Shown in pieces: positions 15,848 to 25,353 of a DNA stretch of 64,000 bases. Both the position numbers and the translations under genes were made by a program. The notes beneath the pieces were generated by a model. It had not been told where the DNA came from. It made no database searches and saw only the letters and a list, made by a program, of their open reading frames with translations. The DNA lies in assembly GCA_964627935.1 (NCBI GenBank), contig CAZVLB010000006.1, positions 147,614 through 211,613 of the forward strand, written 5' to 3'. This DNA is from JAABVY01 sp964627935. GTDB lineage: Bacteria; Zixibacteria; MSB-5A5; JAABVY01. The stretch's first letter is position 1; each line of letters opens with the position of its first letter.

Positions 15848-17506
15848 CTAATAACCCATATCCTCAAGGCAGAGCACCTGATGATCATAGCTGTCAACTT
15901 TAAGATGCTCCGAGATTTTATCCATAAATTCCATGCCGTACCTGTTGATAAATGTCAGGATATTCAAATGACGTTCCTGCATCGAGGCTTCCGGGAAAAG
16001 AAAGTCGCCGGTACTCTGCACGGCATGTACGATGTTGTCATTTTCTTTTTTATAGGCTTTCAGTATTTTATCCTGCAGGGATTTCAGCTCATAATCGATT
16101 TTGCCGCGGGTCTTATCCAGTGTCTTCTGCACACCTTCATCGAATATCTTCACGACCTCATGCAGTTCCATGATCTTGTTTAGTATCTCCAGGCGGTTTT
16201 CCTCGATCTTATCGGTATATTCCTGCGGGAATTTGCGCTCCACAATCGCATTAATAGCACCCTGCACTTTTTTGTCACTGGACAGATCACCCAGATGAAG
16301 ATCGTATTTCTGCATGGTCTTGATCGAGTAGTTATCCACTATAGTCGCCGAAATCCGTGGATATACTATCGGGCATTGTACCTTAAAATGACTGTGCAGA
16401 TCCTTGATCTGCGCGAAATAAGCTACCTCTGAGGGGCCGCCAATATAAGCCAGCGTGGGAAAGATATAATCCTGCGTTACCGGACGAAGAATCACATTGG
16501 GCGAGAAAAATGACGGAGCATCATCAACCGCCTTCAATAAATCCTCCTGCGAATATCTCTTCTCCTGGGCCTCGATGATATATTCATCGCCGTCCAGCAT
16601 CACCCGCGAGCGTGAACCGGTATAATAAAACAGGTTCAGGTAATCTTTCAGGTTATGCACCTGCAGATGATATCCCAGCTTATCCAGCTCGAGATTGGCC
16701 AGGTCGACAATCTGATTCGATTCCGAATTCTCTTTTATTTCCTTTTTGAAAATCGGGGTCGCGAGCTGCTTGACCTCTGTATCCGCCGGATTGACCAGTA
16801 TCAAACCCGAGCCTGCAAACAACCGGCCCATAATGATCCCGAACGCCTCGACAATCGACCTGCCCGGCTTGTAGGCCTCGCGGATCATCGCCTCGACATC
16901 GGGATAGTAATCATTGGGCAGGAGAGTTTCCAACACCTTGTCAAGAAAATCGGTAATATTCTCATCCAGCGTAAAAAAGCCCATCGGAATATCCTGAGGC
17001 TTATCCTTGGGCCGATAGTGGATCTTGACCGGCTTCTTTTCACGATCCAGAAGATGTACATGGCCGACTTCCTCGAAATCATGATCATCGGCCGCCATCC
17101 AGAAAATCGGTACAACCTCCACACCCATCTCTTTGCTCAGGCGCTCGGATAATTTGATTGTGGTCAATGTCTTATAAACCGTATAGAGCGGTCCTGTAAG
17201 CAGGCCAACCTGCTGACCCGTGAACACCACGCAGGTCGATTTATCCCTGAGCTTGTCGATATTCTCGAAGGTCTTATCACCAAAGCCATAGAGCCTGTTC
17301 TGTTCGGTAAGAATATCAACCAGGGCATCGCGCGGATATTCCCGTCCGGCAATACTCTGCGAGTTTTTCCTGAATTTTTGCAGGTCGCGGAAATCCGCGC
17401 AATAATAAGAAGCAACCCGTTCGAAATCGAACAGAAAATCCTTGAACAGGTTGCTCGTATTGTTCAGTTCTTTGAAACTAAGCTTTTTGCAATTTTTCTG
17501 CGCCAT
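15848..17506 (-). CDS. bshC: Putative cysteine ligase BshC
   Basis: BshC is proposed to add cysteine to glucosaminyl-malate in the last step of bacillithiol synthesis. The 552 residues show the family core: VVFTGQQVGLLTGPLYTVYKTLTTIKL near 100, FWMAADDHDFEEV near 130-150 and YIGGPSEVAYFAQ near 370, followed by a long C-terminal coiled coil. GGGA lies 5-6 bases before the ATG at 17506. That ATG lies 29 bases inside the RND transporter gene, so bshC appears to be read from the efflux operon transcript. Confidence 0.93.
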   Translation of the reverse strand: MAQKNCKKLSFKELNNTSNLFKDFLFDFERVASYYCADFRDLQKFRKNSQSIAGREYPRDALVDILTEQNRLYGFGDKTFENIDKLRDKSTCVVFTGQQVGLLTGPLYTVYKTLTTIKLSERLSKEMGVEVVPIFWMAADDHDFEEVGHVHLLDREKKPVKIHYRPKDKPQDIPMGFFTLDENITDFLDKVLETLLPNDYYPDVEAMIREAYKPGRSIVEAFGIIMGRLFAGSGLILVNPADTEVKQLATPIFKKEIKENSESNQIVDLANLELDKLGYHLQVHNLKDYLNLFYYTGSRSRVMLDGDEYIIEAQEKRYSQEDLLKAVDDAPSFFSPNVILRPVTQDYIFPTLAYIGGPSEVAYFAQIKDLHSHFKVQCPIVYPRISATIVDNYSIKTMQKYDLHLGDLSSDKKVQGAINAIVERKFPQEYTDKIEENRLEILNKIMELHEVVKIFDEGVQKTLDKTRGKIDYELKSLQDKILKAYKKENDNIVHAVQSTGDFLFPEASMQERHLNILTFINRYGMEFMDKISEHLKVDSYDHQVLCLEDMGY

Positions 17507-20500
17507 CGGTTCCCTTTATTTTTCTAAACAACTTTCCGGGCAATCTTAAAGCATCTTCTAACACGGTATAAACAACAGGAATTACGACAAGTGTCAAGAA
17601 AGTTGAAGAAATCATTCCGCCGATAACGACACGGGCGATCGGCGCACGGAGCTCCGCTCCCGGCCCCAAAGCCAGCGCCAGCGGCAACATGCCGAAGATC
17701 AGCGAAAGAGCGGTCATCATAATCGGCCTGAGCCTGATCGGCCCGGCTTCCATGATCGCCTCCTCACGGCTGTAGCCGGCCTCACGGCGCTGTTGCACAA
17801 AGTCTATCAGAAGAATAGCATTCTTGGTCACAAGCCCCATAAGCATGATAATGCCGATAAACGATATAATCGAAACCGGTGAGTTGAATATCAAAAGACC
17901 CAGGAAAGCACCGATCAGCGATAAAGGCAGAGACATCATGATCGTAATCGGATCACGGAAACTGTTTAACTGTGAGGCCAGCACCAGGTAGATGAAAATA
18001 ACCGCAAGAATAAGCGCCTCGGTCAGGTACTGGAAGGATTCCGCCTGCCATTGGCCCTCGCCAATCTGCTGAATATTATACCCGGGCGGCAATTCAAGTG
18101 AATCAACGCTGGCTTGAATATCGGCACGTACATCACCAGTAAAGCGGCCGGCCACATTAGCGGTGACCGTATAATATCTCTGGCGGTCATACCGATTGAT
18201 TTCCGGAGGAGCACCGCTGGAAATGAACCTGGCCACACGTGATAACGGGAAAGCCGGATTCTGGATACCCTCGATATCCTTATGTGAGGGTATCATAAAG
18301 CTTTCCAGGTCATCGATCTCATCGCGCTGATCAGGCTTGAGCCTGAGCAGGATATCATATTCTTCGTCTTCATCACGAAGACGCGTTACTTCCTCCCCCT
18401 CGACCAGCATTCTCACCGCCATGGCAAGTTCCTGGCGATTTATTCCCAGATCAGCCGCCTTCTTGCGGTCGATCTCGATCTGCACCTCGGGCTTAACCTT
18501 GGTTAATGTATTATCTATATCAACGGCGCCGGGTGTGGCCCGCACTATCTCCTCAACCATTTCCGTATATTGCGCCAGACGTTGTTCGGATTCACCCATG
18601 ATGGCGAATTCCACCGGTGCCGAACCACCCTCCGAGGGCTCCAGCGCAACAGACAGCTTGGCCCCAGGATTACCTTTCAAGCTCTCGCGCACATCGATAA
18701 TAAATTCCTGGGCCGATATATCACGTTCATTTATGGGCAGCATCTCAACATAGATGTAGCCCTCATTCACCTGTGCCTGGCCCATCTGTTCCGAGCCGCC
18801 GATTACAGTATACACTTTGGTTATTTCCGGATACTTGACCAGCCGTTGCTCGGCCTTCCTGATAATCTCTTCAGTCTTTTCAATCGTACTTTCCGGAGCG
18901 GTCTGGAAATTCACATAAAACTGGCTTTCATCCGTGCGCGGCATAAACTCAAATCCCAGCAGACCACCCACAAAGAATGAACCGACAAACAATGCCGTTG
19001 CCAGAAGAAGAACCGCCCAGCGATGACTCAGTGACCATTTGAGCATGCCACGATATTTTTCTCCGATTCTGCTGAAAACATTGTTCCAGGCATTGGTTAT
19101 CATGAAAATCGGATTCCTGCTGCCCTTATGCGATTTTTCTTCTCTGAGAAATTTTGATGAGAGCATGGGAGTGAGCGTGAAGGCCACAAACAGTGAAACC
19201 AAAACAGAAAAGGCCACTGTCATGCCGAAGGAATAGAAGATTCTTCCGACAATGCCCTTCATAAACGCCACCGGCAGGAACACGACAATAATCGCAAATG
19301 TGGTCGCGGTCACCGCCAGCCCGATTTCCGAGGTTCCATCCGAGGCCGCCCTGGCGCCATCCTTACCCATCGAAAGATGCCTGTAAATATTTTCGATCAC
19401 CACAATCGCATCATCGATCAATAACCCCACAGCCAGCGACAGGCCCAAAAGTGTCATGAAGTTCAATGTGAAGCCGAGCGCATTCATAAATGTAAATGTC
19501 GAGATAATCGACACCGGAATCGCGATACCGGTAATTATCGTTGAACGCACGTTGGCCAGGAAAAGAAATACCACAACGATTGCCAGGATACCGCCATAGA
19601 TCAGGTTTATGACAACATCATGTACCGCATCTCGGGTAAATGTAGATCGATCCTGAACGATTGTGAGCGTGATATCATCCGGAAGTTCTTTGTCCAGCTG
19701 CTCCAGCTCTTCTTTGACTCGATCGGCGACCTCTACAACATTGGCCCCTGATTGTGTGATAACATCCAGTGAAATCGCCCGCCTGACCTGGAAATTGCCA
19801 TCATCACGAATACCCAGCCTGGCAATTGAACGCTGCTCCTTTACACCATCAGTTACCGTGGCAACATCCGAGAGCTTAACAAAACGGCCCTCCGGGGTAT
19901 CTATTATAAAATCTCTGAGTTCCCCGATATCATTGATCTTGCCCATCGTTCGCACCAGAAGCTCGCTTCTGCCCTTTTTCAGTCGTCCGCCGGGGAGTTC
20001 GAAATTTTCAGAGGCGATCACGCGCTGGACATCAAAAGTGGTAAGTCCATAGCTTTTCAAAAGATCAAGATCGAGCTCAACCTGAATCTCACGTTCATAA
20101 CCGCCAAGAAGATTCACAGAACCTATGCCGGAGATATTTTCAATTCTCTCCTGTACCCGTTCTTTGGCCATGTAAGTCAAATCGCGGGGTGAACGATCTC
20201 CGGAGATGACAATCGAAAGAACCGCCTGGGCGGTCGGATCAAAACGCTGAATAATCGGATCCTCGATATCCTGCGGCAATTCACCACGAATAGAGGCGAC
20301 CTTATCACGAACCTCCTGGGCAGCATCAAGGCTGTTTTTCTCCAGCTCAAATTCTATCATAACGATCGAAAAGCCTTCGCTGGATGTCGATTGGATACGC
20401 TCAATACCGGAAACCGGGTTGACAGCGTCCTCGATCTCCTTGGTAACCTCGATCTCCACCGATTCGGCACCTGCACCCGGATACACAGTGGAAACCACCA

Positions 20501-20633
20501 CGAACGGGAAGTCGACATCAGGGAAAAGCTCCATACTGAGCCTGTTGAAGGATGTCCACCCCAGAACCAGCAGGGCGATAATCATCATTGCTGCAAAGAC
20601 AGGGCGCTTGATGGATACATCCGCTAATATCAT
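17478..20633 (-). CDS. RND efflux transporter, inner-membrane subunit (AcrB/HAE1 family)
   Basis: A 1051-residue proton-driven RND pump, full length for the family. It has TM1 after DVSIKRPVFAAMMIIALLVLGW, two large periplasmic loops, and two blocks of membrane segments. The TM4 proton-relay pair is seen in SLAVGLLIDDAIVVIENI, and the second half contains the expected FIGIIMLMGLVTKNAILLIDF. It couples to the upstream membrane-fusion protein and TolC-like channel to export drugs, metals or other compounds; hydrophobic HAE1-type substrates are more likely than metals because the heavy-metal signature is absent. Overlaps the fusion-protein gene by several bases. Confidence 0.95.
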   Translation of the reverse strand: MILADVSIKRPVFAAMMIIALLVLGWTSFNRLSMELFPDVDFPFVVVSTVYPGAGAESVEIEVTKEIEDAVNPVSGIERIQSTSSEGFSIVMIEFELEKNSLDAAQEVRDKVASIRGELPQDIEDPIIQRFDPTAQAVLSIVISGDRSPRDLTYMAKERVQERIENISGIGSVNLLGGYEREIQVELDLDLLKSYGLTTFDVQRVIASENFELPGGRLKKGRSELLVRTMGKINDIGELRDFIIDTPEGRFVKLSDVATVTDGVKEQRSIARLGIRDDGNFQVRRAISLDVITQSGANVVEVADRVKEELEQLDKELPDDITLTIVQDRSTFTRDAVHDVVINLIYGGILAIVVVFLFLANVRSTIITGIAIPVSIISTFTFMNALGFTLNFMTLLGLSLAVGLLIDDAIVVIENIYRHLSMGKDGARAASDGTSEIGLAVTATTFAIIVVFLPVAFMKGIVGRIFYSFGMTVAFSVLVSLFVAFTLTPMLSSKFLREEKSHKGSRNPIFMITNAWNNVFSRIGEKYRGMLKWSLSHRWAVLLLATALFVGSFFVGGLLGFEFMPRTDESQFYVNFQTAPESTIEKTEEIIRKAEQRLVKYPEITKVYTVIGGSEQMGQAQVNEGYIYVEMLPINERDISAQEFIIDVRESLKGNPGAKLSVALEPSEGGSAPVEFAIMGESEQRLAQYTEMVEEIVRATPGAVDIDNTLTKVKPEVQIEIDRKKAADLGINRQELAMAVRMLVEGEEVTRLRDEDEEYDILLRLKPDQRDEIDDLESFMIPSHKDIEGIQNPAFPLSRVARFISSGAPPEINRYDRQRYYTVTANVAGRFTGDVRADIQASVDSLELPPGYNIQQIGEGQWQAESFQYLTEALILAVIFIYLVLASQLNSFRDPITIMMSLPLSLIGAFLGLLIFNSPVSIISFIGIIMLMGLVTKNAILLIDFVQQRREAGYSREEAIMEAGPIRLRPIMMTALSLIFGMLPLALALGPGAELRAPIARVVIGGMISSTFLTLVVIPVVYTVLEDALRLPGKLFRKIKGTDGAEKLQKA

Positions 20634-21670
20634 TCTGCTGTACCTCCCTGATTAACCTTGTCGACCAGCATTCCCTCATCCAGAAATGCCTTCCCCAGTA
20701 CGACAATCTCATCACCTGCCTGGACCCCGGACAGGATTTCATAATTTTCGCCGTCACTCTGCCCCAATTGAACTTCCACCGAGCGGGCCGTGTCGGCATC
20801 CAGCTTGAACAGCTTGGGTATGCCACGCTGAATAAGGACCGCTTCAATCGGCACCAGAAGCGCCTTCTCGAGTTGATACAGGTCGATCGTTGCCGTAGCC
20901 AATCCGCCAACTTTCAAAGCTCCATCGAGGTTGGAAGCCACGATCTCAACCGAAAATGCTCTCGTGTCCGGATTGGCCGAACGGGCCACGCGCTTGATTA
21001 CACCGCTCGTAACCTTGCCATTGGCCCCCTGCATCGTGATCGTCACCGTATCGCCGGCATTGACATAGTCCACATCTTCCGGATCGATACCGACATCTAT
21101 GCGCACCGAATCCCTGCGCCCGACCGTAGCCAGGTGCTGGCCGACATAAACCTGGTCGCCGACATTGACGTTGACAGAAGTGACCTCTCCGTTAATCGGA
21201 GAGACAATATTGACCAGCTCCCTGGCAGCCTGGAAATTTGCTCTGGCTACTTCGAATTCTGTTTCTATCTGGTCCAACTCATTTTCGGAGACCGCACCCT
21301 CTTGATACAGATTTTTATACTTATTTAAAAGCTTGCGCGTGTTTTCGAATACTGCCTGCGACTGATGATACTGCGAGCTTGGCCCGCCCTCATCCAGTTC
21401 GATCAAAACCTTTCCGGCACTGACAGAATCACCTTCTCTGACATTGATTCTCTCAACCGTCTCGGCCAGTTTGGCTATCAGGTCAGCCTGCTCCAGGCCC
21501 TTAACAGTACCCGAATATGTCTTGGAAATTGTCAGGCTTCCATAATCGGCGACAATCGTCTCGACCGGTATCCGTTCCGGTTCAATCGTATCCTGGGCGG
21601 TATCATTACCGCCGCAGCCGGCAACAAAAATCAGAATTAGAACTGCTACAATTATCTTATTTAGCTGCAT
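20630..21670 (-). CDS. RND efflux membrane-fusion lipoprotein (HlyD/AcrA family)
   Basis: The periplasmic adaptor of the efflux pump. The start at the ATG 21670 is chosen because AAGGAG lies 6 bases upstream and the protein then begins with a lipoprotein signal, MQLNKIIVAVLILIFVAGC, with lipobox VAGC; longer in-frame starts exist up to 21724. It has 346 residues. Lipoyl-like half motifs (VREGDSVSAGKVLIELD and VNVGDQVYVGQHLATV) flank a helical hairpin (about 85-145), followed by beta-barrel and membrane-proximal domains ending in AGDEIVVLGKAFLDEG. The start overlaps the 3' end of the TolC-like gene. Confidence 0.93.
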   Translation of the reverse strand: MQLNKIIVAVLILIFVAGCGGNDTAQDTIEPERIPVETIVADYGSLTISKTYSGTVKGLEQADLIAKLAETVERINVREGDSVSAGKVLIELDEGGPSSQYHQSQAVFENTRKLLNKYKNLYQEGAVSENELDQIETEFEVARANFQAARELVNIVSPINGEVTSVNVNVGDQVYVGQHLATVGRRDSVRIDVGIDPEDVDYVNAGDTVTITMQGANGKVTSGVIKRVARSANPDTRAFSVEIVASNLDGALKVGGLATATIDLYQLEKALLVPIEAVLIQRGIPKLFKLDADTARSVEVQLGQSDGENYEILSGVQAGDEIVVLGKAFLDEGMLVDKVNQGGTAE

Positions 21671-23012
21671 TGTCATCTCCTTTATCCAGTAGGTCAATAC
21701 CGATCGCTTTCTCGTATCTGGCAACGGCTATCTCGTAATCGTAAATAGCCTGTATATAATTCGTTTCCGCCTGTGTTACCGCCTCACGTGCGGCCAGAAT
21801 CTCGAGCTGAGTACCCACGCCATTCTTGAAGCGCAGGTTGGCAACGCGCAGCCCCTCCCTGGCCAGGCTGATCGTTTTTAATCCGCCGGTCAACTGCCGC
21901 TTCGCGGTTGCTATCGAACCGATCGCCTCTTCTACCTGCAGGCGGATAGCGTCCTCGATCTGCTGTCTCTGAAGCTTACCCTGTATATAGTCGGCCCGGG
22001 CCTGTTTGACCTTGCCCGATGATTCCAAACCGTCGAAAACAGGAAACGTCAGGTTCAGCGAAGCCGATGTGCTCCTGAACCAGTCATTTTCATCCGGAAG
22101 GCTCTCATCGACATATGCTTCCCAGTTCATTGCGAAATTGAAATACAAAGACGGCATCCGGCCGGAACGGGCCACTCCGATCGCGCTTTTGTAGGCCCTG
22201 ATCAGGTAATCCTGCCCGACATAATCAGGACGGTTGGCAAAAGCCCTTTCCAGGGACCTGTCCAGTCCGGGCGTGGCAATCGTATCCTCTATATTGAATT
22301 CAAAGTCCAGTTCGATATCATTCAGATCATCATAACCTATATAATAGCGCAGGTTATTCAAGGCGATGTCAGCATTGTTTTGCGCTCTGGTCAATTGCGG
22401 GAACAGGTTGGCCAGCTCCACCTCGGCGCTGAGCTTTTCGAATTCCGATACCAGTCCCTCCTGGTAACGGCTCAGAACCACCTCGTAGTTTTCACGGGCC
22501 CGTTCTACCGCATCCTCGGACACGGCCACATAATCCTGTGCCAGGATGGCCGAAAAATAAGCCTCCTTGGCGCCGAAGATGACCTCCTGCCTAGCCAGTT
22601 TCAGGTTCTGCCGCGAATACTGATCATACAGCCTGGCTATCTTGAGCCCGTTAAAAACTCTTCCGCCGCCGAACAGGGTCTGATCGATTGTAAAGCCGAA
22701 ACGGTAATTGTTCCTGGTCCCGATCTGCACCCGCTGATCGCCGAATACCAGCTCCTGAAGCTCGAAGTTGCGTGTATAGCCGCCATCGAAAGTAAGCGTG
22801 GGCAATGCCCCGGCCCAGGCCTCACGTACCTGACCCTCGGCTTTTTCCTTTTCCTGCAAGGCGGAAAGATAGGTCTCATTGTTTTCAAGAGACATCCTGA
22901 CCGCCTCAGACACACTCAGGTCAACCGCAAAAAGAGGTGCCTGAAGAATCGGGATAATCAGGAGAACCATGCTGAACATGGCAATTGCTGAGATTCGTTT
23001 AAGCTCCCCCAT
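21657..23012 (-). CDS. TolC-like outer-membrane efflux channel
   Basis: A 451-residue outer-membrane factor with a signal peptide (MFSMVLLIIPILQAPLFA) and two OEP repeats. Each repeat has the long helices typical of TolC: SLENNETYLSALQEKEKAEGQVREAWAG in the first half and RLQVEEAIGSIATAKRQL in the second. The NY.FGFTIDQTLFGGG and SLNLTFPVFDGLESSGK segments are the family's beta strands preceding the helix pairs. It completes the tripartite pump encoded downstream. It begins directly at the TetR stop codon (1-base overlap). Confidence 0.92.
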   Translation of the reverse strand: MGELKRISAIAMFSMVLLIIPILQAPLFAVDLSVSEAVRMSLENNETYLSALQEKEKAEGQVREAWAGALPTLTFDGGYTRNFELQELVFGDQRVQIGTRNNYRFGFTIDQTLFGGGRVFNGLKIARLYDQYSRQNLKLARQEVIFGAKEAYFSAILAQDYVAVSEDAVERARENYEVVLSRYQEGLVSEFEKLSAEVELANLFPQLTRAQNNADIALNNLRYYIGYDDLNDIELDFEFNIEDTIATPGLDRSLERAFANRPDYVGQDYLIRAYKSAIGVARSGRMPSLYFNFAMNWEAYVDESLPDENDWFRSTSASLNLTFPVFDGLESSGKVKQARADYIQGKLQRQQIEDAIRLQVEEAIGSIATAKRQLTGGLKTISLAREGLRVANLRFKNGVGTQLEILAAREAVTQAETNYIQAIYDYEIAVARYEKAIGIDLLDKGDDNAAK

Positions 23013-23596
23013 TATGCCAACATCCCTTCCATAAAGATTTCAGTTACCAGTTCGTGTTTTACCTCTGAGGGTATATTCTTATTCTCAATTGTTTCACGCA
23101 CATAAAGCATATCCATCATGCCGATCAAACAGGTCGCCGCCACATACGGGTCAAGATCCTTCATCAGGCCCATATCGATTGCCTCCCTGATCGTTTTTTC
23201 GATATGATTTGTATGGGAATATGCTATATCATGAAAGCGTTTCTTAAAACCAAAGCTCAACTGTGCCTTTTCTCCCAGGAGCATACGCACCAGGGGCTGG
23301 CGGGTCTTGAGATAGCCGCCATAGATTTCAATTCCACGCTTCAGCCTGTCAACCGGCGAGGATACCCCCTTCAGGCCGCTTCTCATCTTCCGGTCAAGCT
23401 GTTCAAAACCGCTCTCAATCACCGAAATGAGGATATCTTCCTTATTTTTGAAATAATTGTATACCGTCCCTTTGGCCAGGCCCGCCCGGCGTGCGATTTG
23501 CTCCACCTCAGTGCCATGAAAGCCATTGCGCGAAAACAGCCATTCCGCCGCTTTGATTATCTTTTTGCGTTTTTGTTTCTGCCTGTCAACTGCCAT
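23012..23596 (-). CDS. TetR family transcriptional regulator of the efflux operon
   Basis: A 194-residue TetR repressor. The N-terminal helix-turn-helix is VEQIARRAGLAKGTVYNYFKNKEDIL; the C-terminal ligand domain is variable as usual. An upstream in-frame start at 23632 would place the perfect operator-like palindrome 23614-23631 inside the coding region. The ATG at 23596, preceded by AAGGAAG, is preferred because it leaves the palindrome in the promoter region. It is the first gene of tetR-tolC-MFP-RND(-bshCAB1), so autoregulation of the operon is the simplest model. Confidence 0.9.
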   Translation of the reverse strand: MAVDRQKQKRKKIIKAAEWLFSRNGFHGTEVEQIARRAGLAKGTVYNYFKNKEDILISVIESGFEQLDRKMRSGLKGVSSPVDRLKRGIEIYGGYLKTRQPLVRMLLGEKAQLSFGFKKRFHDIAYSHTNHIEKTIREAIDMGLMKDLDPYVAATCLIGMMDMLYVRETIENKNIPSEVKHELVTEIFMEGMLA

Positions 23597-23613
23597 CTCA
23601 CTTCCTTCGTAAT

Positions 23614-23631
23614 TGACTGACCGGTCAGTCA
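23614..23631. promoter_or_regulatory. Putative TetR operator
   Basis: TGACTGACCGGTCAGTCA is a perfect 18-bp palindrome, 18 bases upstream of the preferred tetR start. TGAC/GTCA half-sites of this kind are common operators of TetR-family efflux regulators. A possible -10-like TAAATA lies just upstream of it on the minus strand, so bound repressor would block the promoter. Confidence 0.65.
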
Positions 23632-23732
23632 TATTTAACCGCCAAAAAAGCGAATGACCAATTTAACGAATTAATAAAAATATGGTTTCATTTTTTTCGG
23701 ATTTTTTTGTTAGAATGAGGTTAGAATCGGGG

Positions 23733-24701
23733 CTATATCCATCTTCTTTTCTTGAAAAACACAAGCAATACAACCACGACTACAATAATCAGGCCCCAGA
23801 TTATCAGGTAGCCATGATCCGTCTGCAGAAGCGGCATCCTCTCGAAATTCATGCCGTAGAGGCTGGCCAGAAAGGAGGGCGGCAACAAAATAGCTGTAAA
23901 TATGGTCAAAAACTTAATGATCTGATTGGTGCGCTCGGAAATAGAGGAGAAATATACCTCCAGAGCTGAATTCAAAATATCACGATTACTGTCGCACTCA
24001 TCCATCATGCGAGAAAGATGGTCATGGATATCGGCAAAATAAACCTCAGCCTTCTCCGATATAAGCGACAGCTTGCCGGTTGTCATCTGGTATATGACCT
24101 CCCGCAGGGGCGCCATAATTCGCTTAAAATCAAGCGTGTCACGGCGGATATTGAAAATGCGCTTGATAATCTCCGATTCCGGTTCCAGGAAGATATCATC
24201 CTCGATTTTGTCCGTCTCCGCTTCGATAATATCCAGCGGCTTATTGTATGTGTCAACAAGATAATCCAGAATAGCATGGAACAGGAAACTGGTGCCGCGC
24301 GCCACAATACGGTCATCGCGCTGGAACTTGCGAAACAGCGTATTGAGGATGTCGATCTGATGCCTGTGTACCGTAACCACCGCATTGCGGCTCAGAAATA
24401 TGCCGATATCATCAACCTGCAATTCATCCTCTCCCCCCGGACGGCCGACCGATTGGAAAATCACGAACAGATATTCCTCGTATTCGTCCACCTTGGGACG
24501 GCTTTCCTCTGACAGGACGTCCTCGATCGAGAGCGGATGAAAGTTGAAATCATGGGTCAGGATATAGGATTCCTCATCGGTGGGATTGAAAAGGTCAACC
24601 CACAGGATTGAATTGGGAGTCTGCATCAGTTCCTTGAAATCAAGGACCCCCAGACGTTCCCGTCCTCCGCTTTCCGGTGTCCAGTAAAACGATCTAACCA
24701 T
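23733..24701 (-). CDS. corA: CorA family divalent metal (Mg2+/Co2+) transporter
   Basis: A 322-residue CorA channel with a large cytosolic N-terminal funnel domain, then two C-terminal membrane segments. TM1 (FLTIFTAILLPPSFLASLYG) ends in the selectivity motif GMN (YGMNFERMP), and TM2 is YLIIWGLIIVVVVVLLVFF followed by a basic tail KKRRWI. It forms a pentamer in the inner membrane and takes up Mg2+, possibly Co2+ or Ni2+. It overlaps the end of the endonuclease III gene by 8 bases. Confidence 0.94.
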   Translation of the reverse strand: MVRSFYWTPESGGRERLGVLDFKELMQTPNSILWVDLFNPTDEESYILTHDFNFHPLSIEDVLSEESRPKVDEYEEYLFVIFQSVGRPGGEDELQVDDIGIFLSRNAVVTVHRHQIDILNTLFRKFQRDDRIVARGTSFLFHAILDYLVDTYNKPLDIIEAETDKIEDDIFLEPESEIIKRIFNIRRDTLDFKRIMAPLREVIYQMTTGKLSLISEKAEVYFADIHDHLSRMMDECDSNRDILNSALEVYFSSISERTNQIIKFLTIFTAILLPPSFLASLYGMNFERMPLLQTDHGYLIIWGLIIVVVVVLLVFFKKRRWI

Positions 24702-25353
24702 TTTTCACGTTTTCTTTGTAGTACCTGCAATACCGGGGCAAATTGCACTGGCCGCATAACGGACTGCCGGATTTGCATGTACGACGTCCATGCCTGACAA
24801 TGTTCAAGTGCAGATTATAATAATCAAGATTATCCGATTGATCAAACCAAAACTTAAATGTTTTTTCACGGTCATCGCTCTCAGGCACAAGCCCCATGCG
24901 CCAGCTGACACGATGAACATGCGTATCGACCGGCATAATTGGCTTGCCGAATGCAAACAAAAGCACACAGGCGGCAGTCTTCGAGCCGACACCATCAAAT
25001 GAAGTCAGATAATCCAGGCCCTTCTCAAGCGGATAGTATTTGATTTTCTCCAGGCTGAACCGTCCATGATCCTGATGTACTTTATTTAGGGCCGATTTGA
25101 TATAGCGGCTCTTGCTTTTGGCCAGCCCGCCGGATTTGATGGCCTCCTCTATTTTGGACAGCGGGGCATCATCAATCGATTTCCAGCCCTTAAACCCCGA
25201 TTTCAGGGACTCAAATGCGCGCTCTGAATTGACATCCGAGGTGTTCTGAGAAAGTATGGTCCCGATCAGAACATCGAGCGCGCTGCCATGTGGTTTCCAT
25301 TTACGTTTGCGGTAGGCTTTTTTGAGAAGTTCATCGAGTTTTTTTAACTTCAT
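24694..25353 (-). CDS. nth: Endonuclease III-like DNA glycosylase
   Basis: A base-excision repair enzyme that removes oxidised pyrimidines and nicks abasic sites. The start is taken at the ATG 25353 (MKLKKLDELLKKAY), giving 219 residues as usual for the family; an upstream in-frame start at 25452 would lie deep within the previous gene. The helix-hairpin-helix DGVGSKTAACVLLFAFG contains the catalytic Lys, and PVDTHVHRVSWRMGL contains the catalytic Asp. The C-terminal 4Fe-4S ligands are present as C-x6-C-x2-C-x5-C. It sits between corA and a flippase-like gene with overlaps on both sides. Confidence 0.92.
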   Translation of the reverse strand: MKLKKLDELLKKAYRKRKWKPHGSALDVLIGTILSQNTSDVNSERAFESLKSGFKGWKSIDDAPLSKIEEAIKSGGLAKSKSRYIKSALNKVHQDHGRFSLEKIKYYPLEKGLDYLTSFDGVGSKTAACVLLFAFGKPIMPVDTHVHRVSWRMGLVPESDDREKTFKFWFDQSDNLDYYNLHLNIVRHGRRTCKSGSPLCGQCNLPRYCRYYKENVKNG

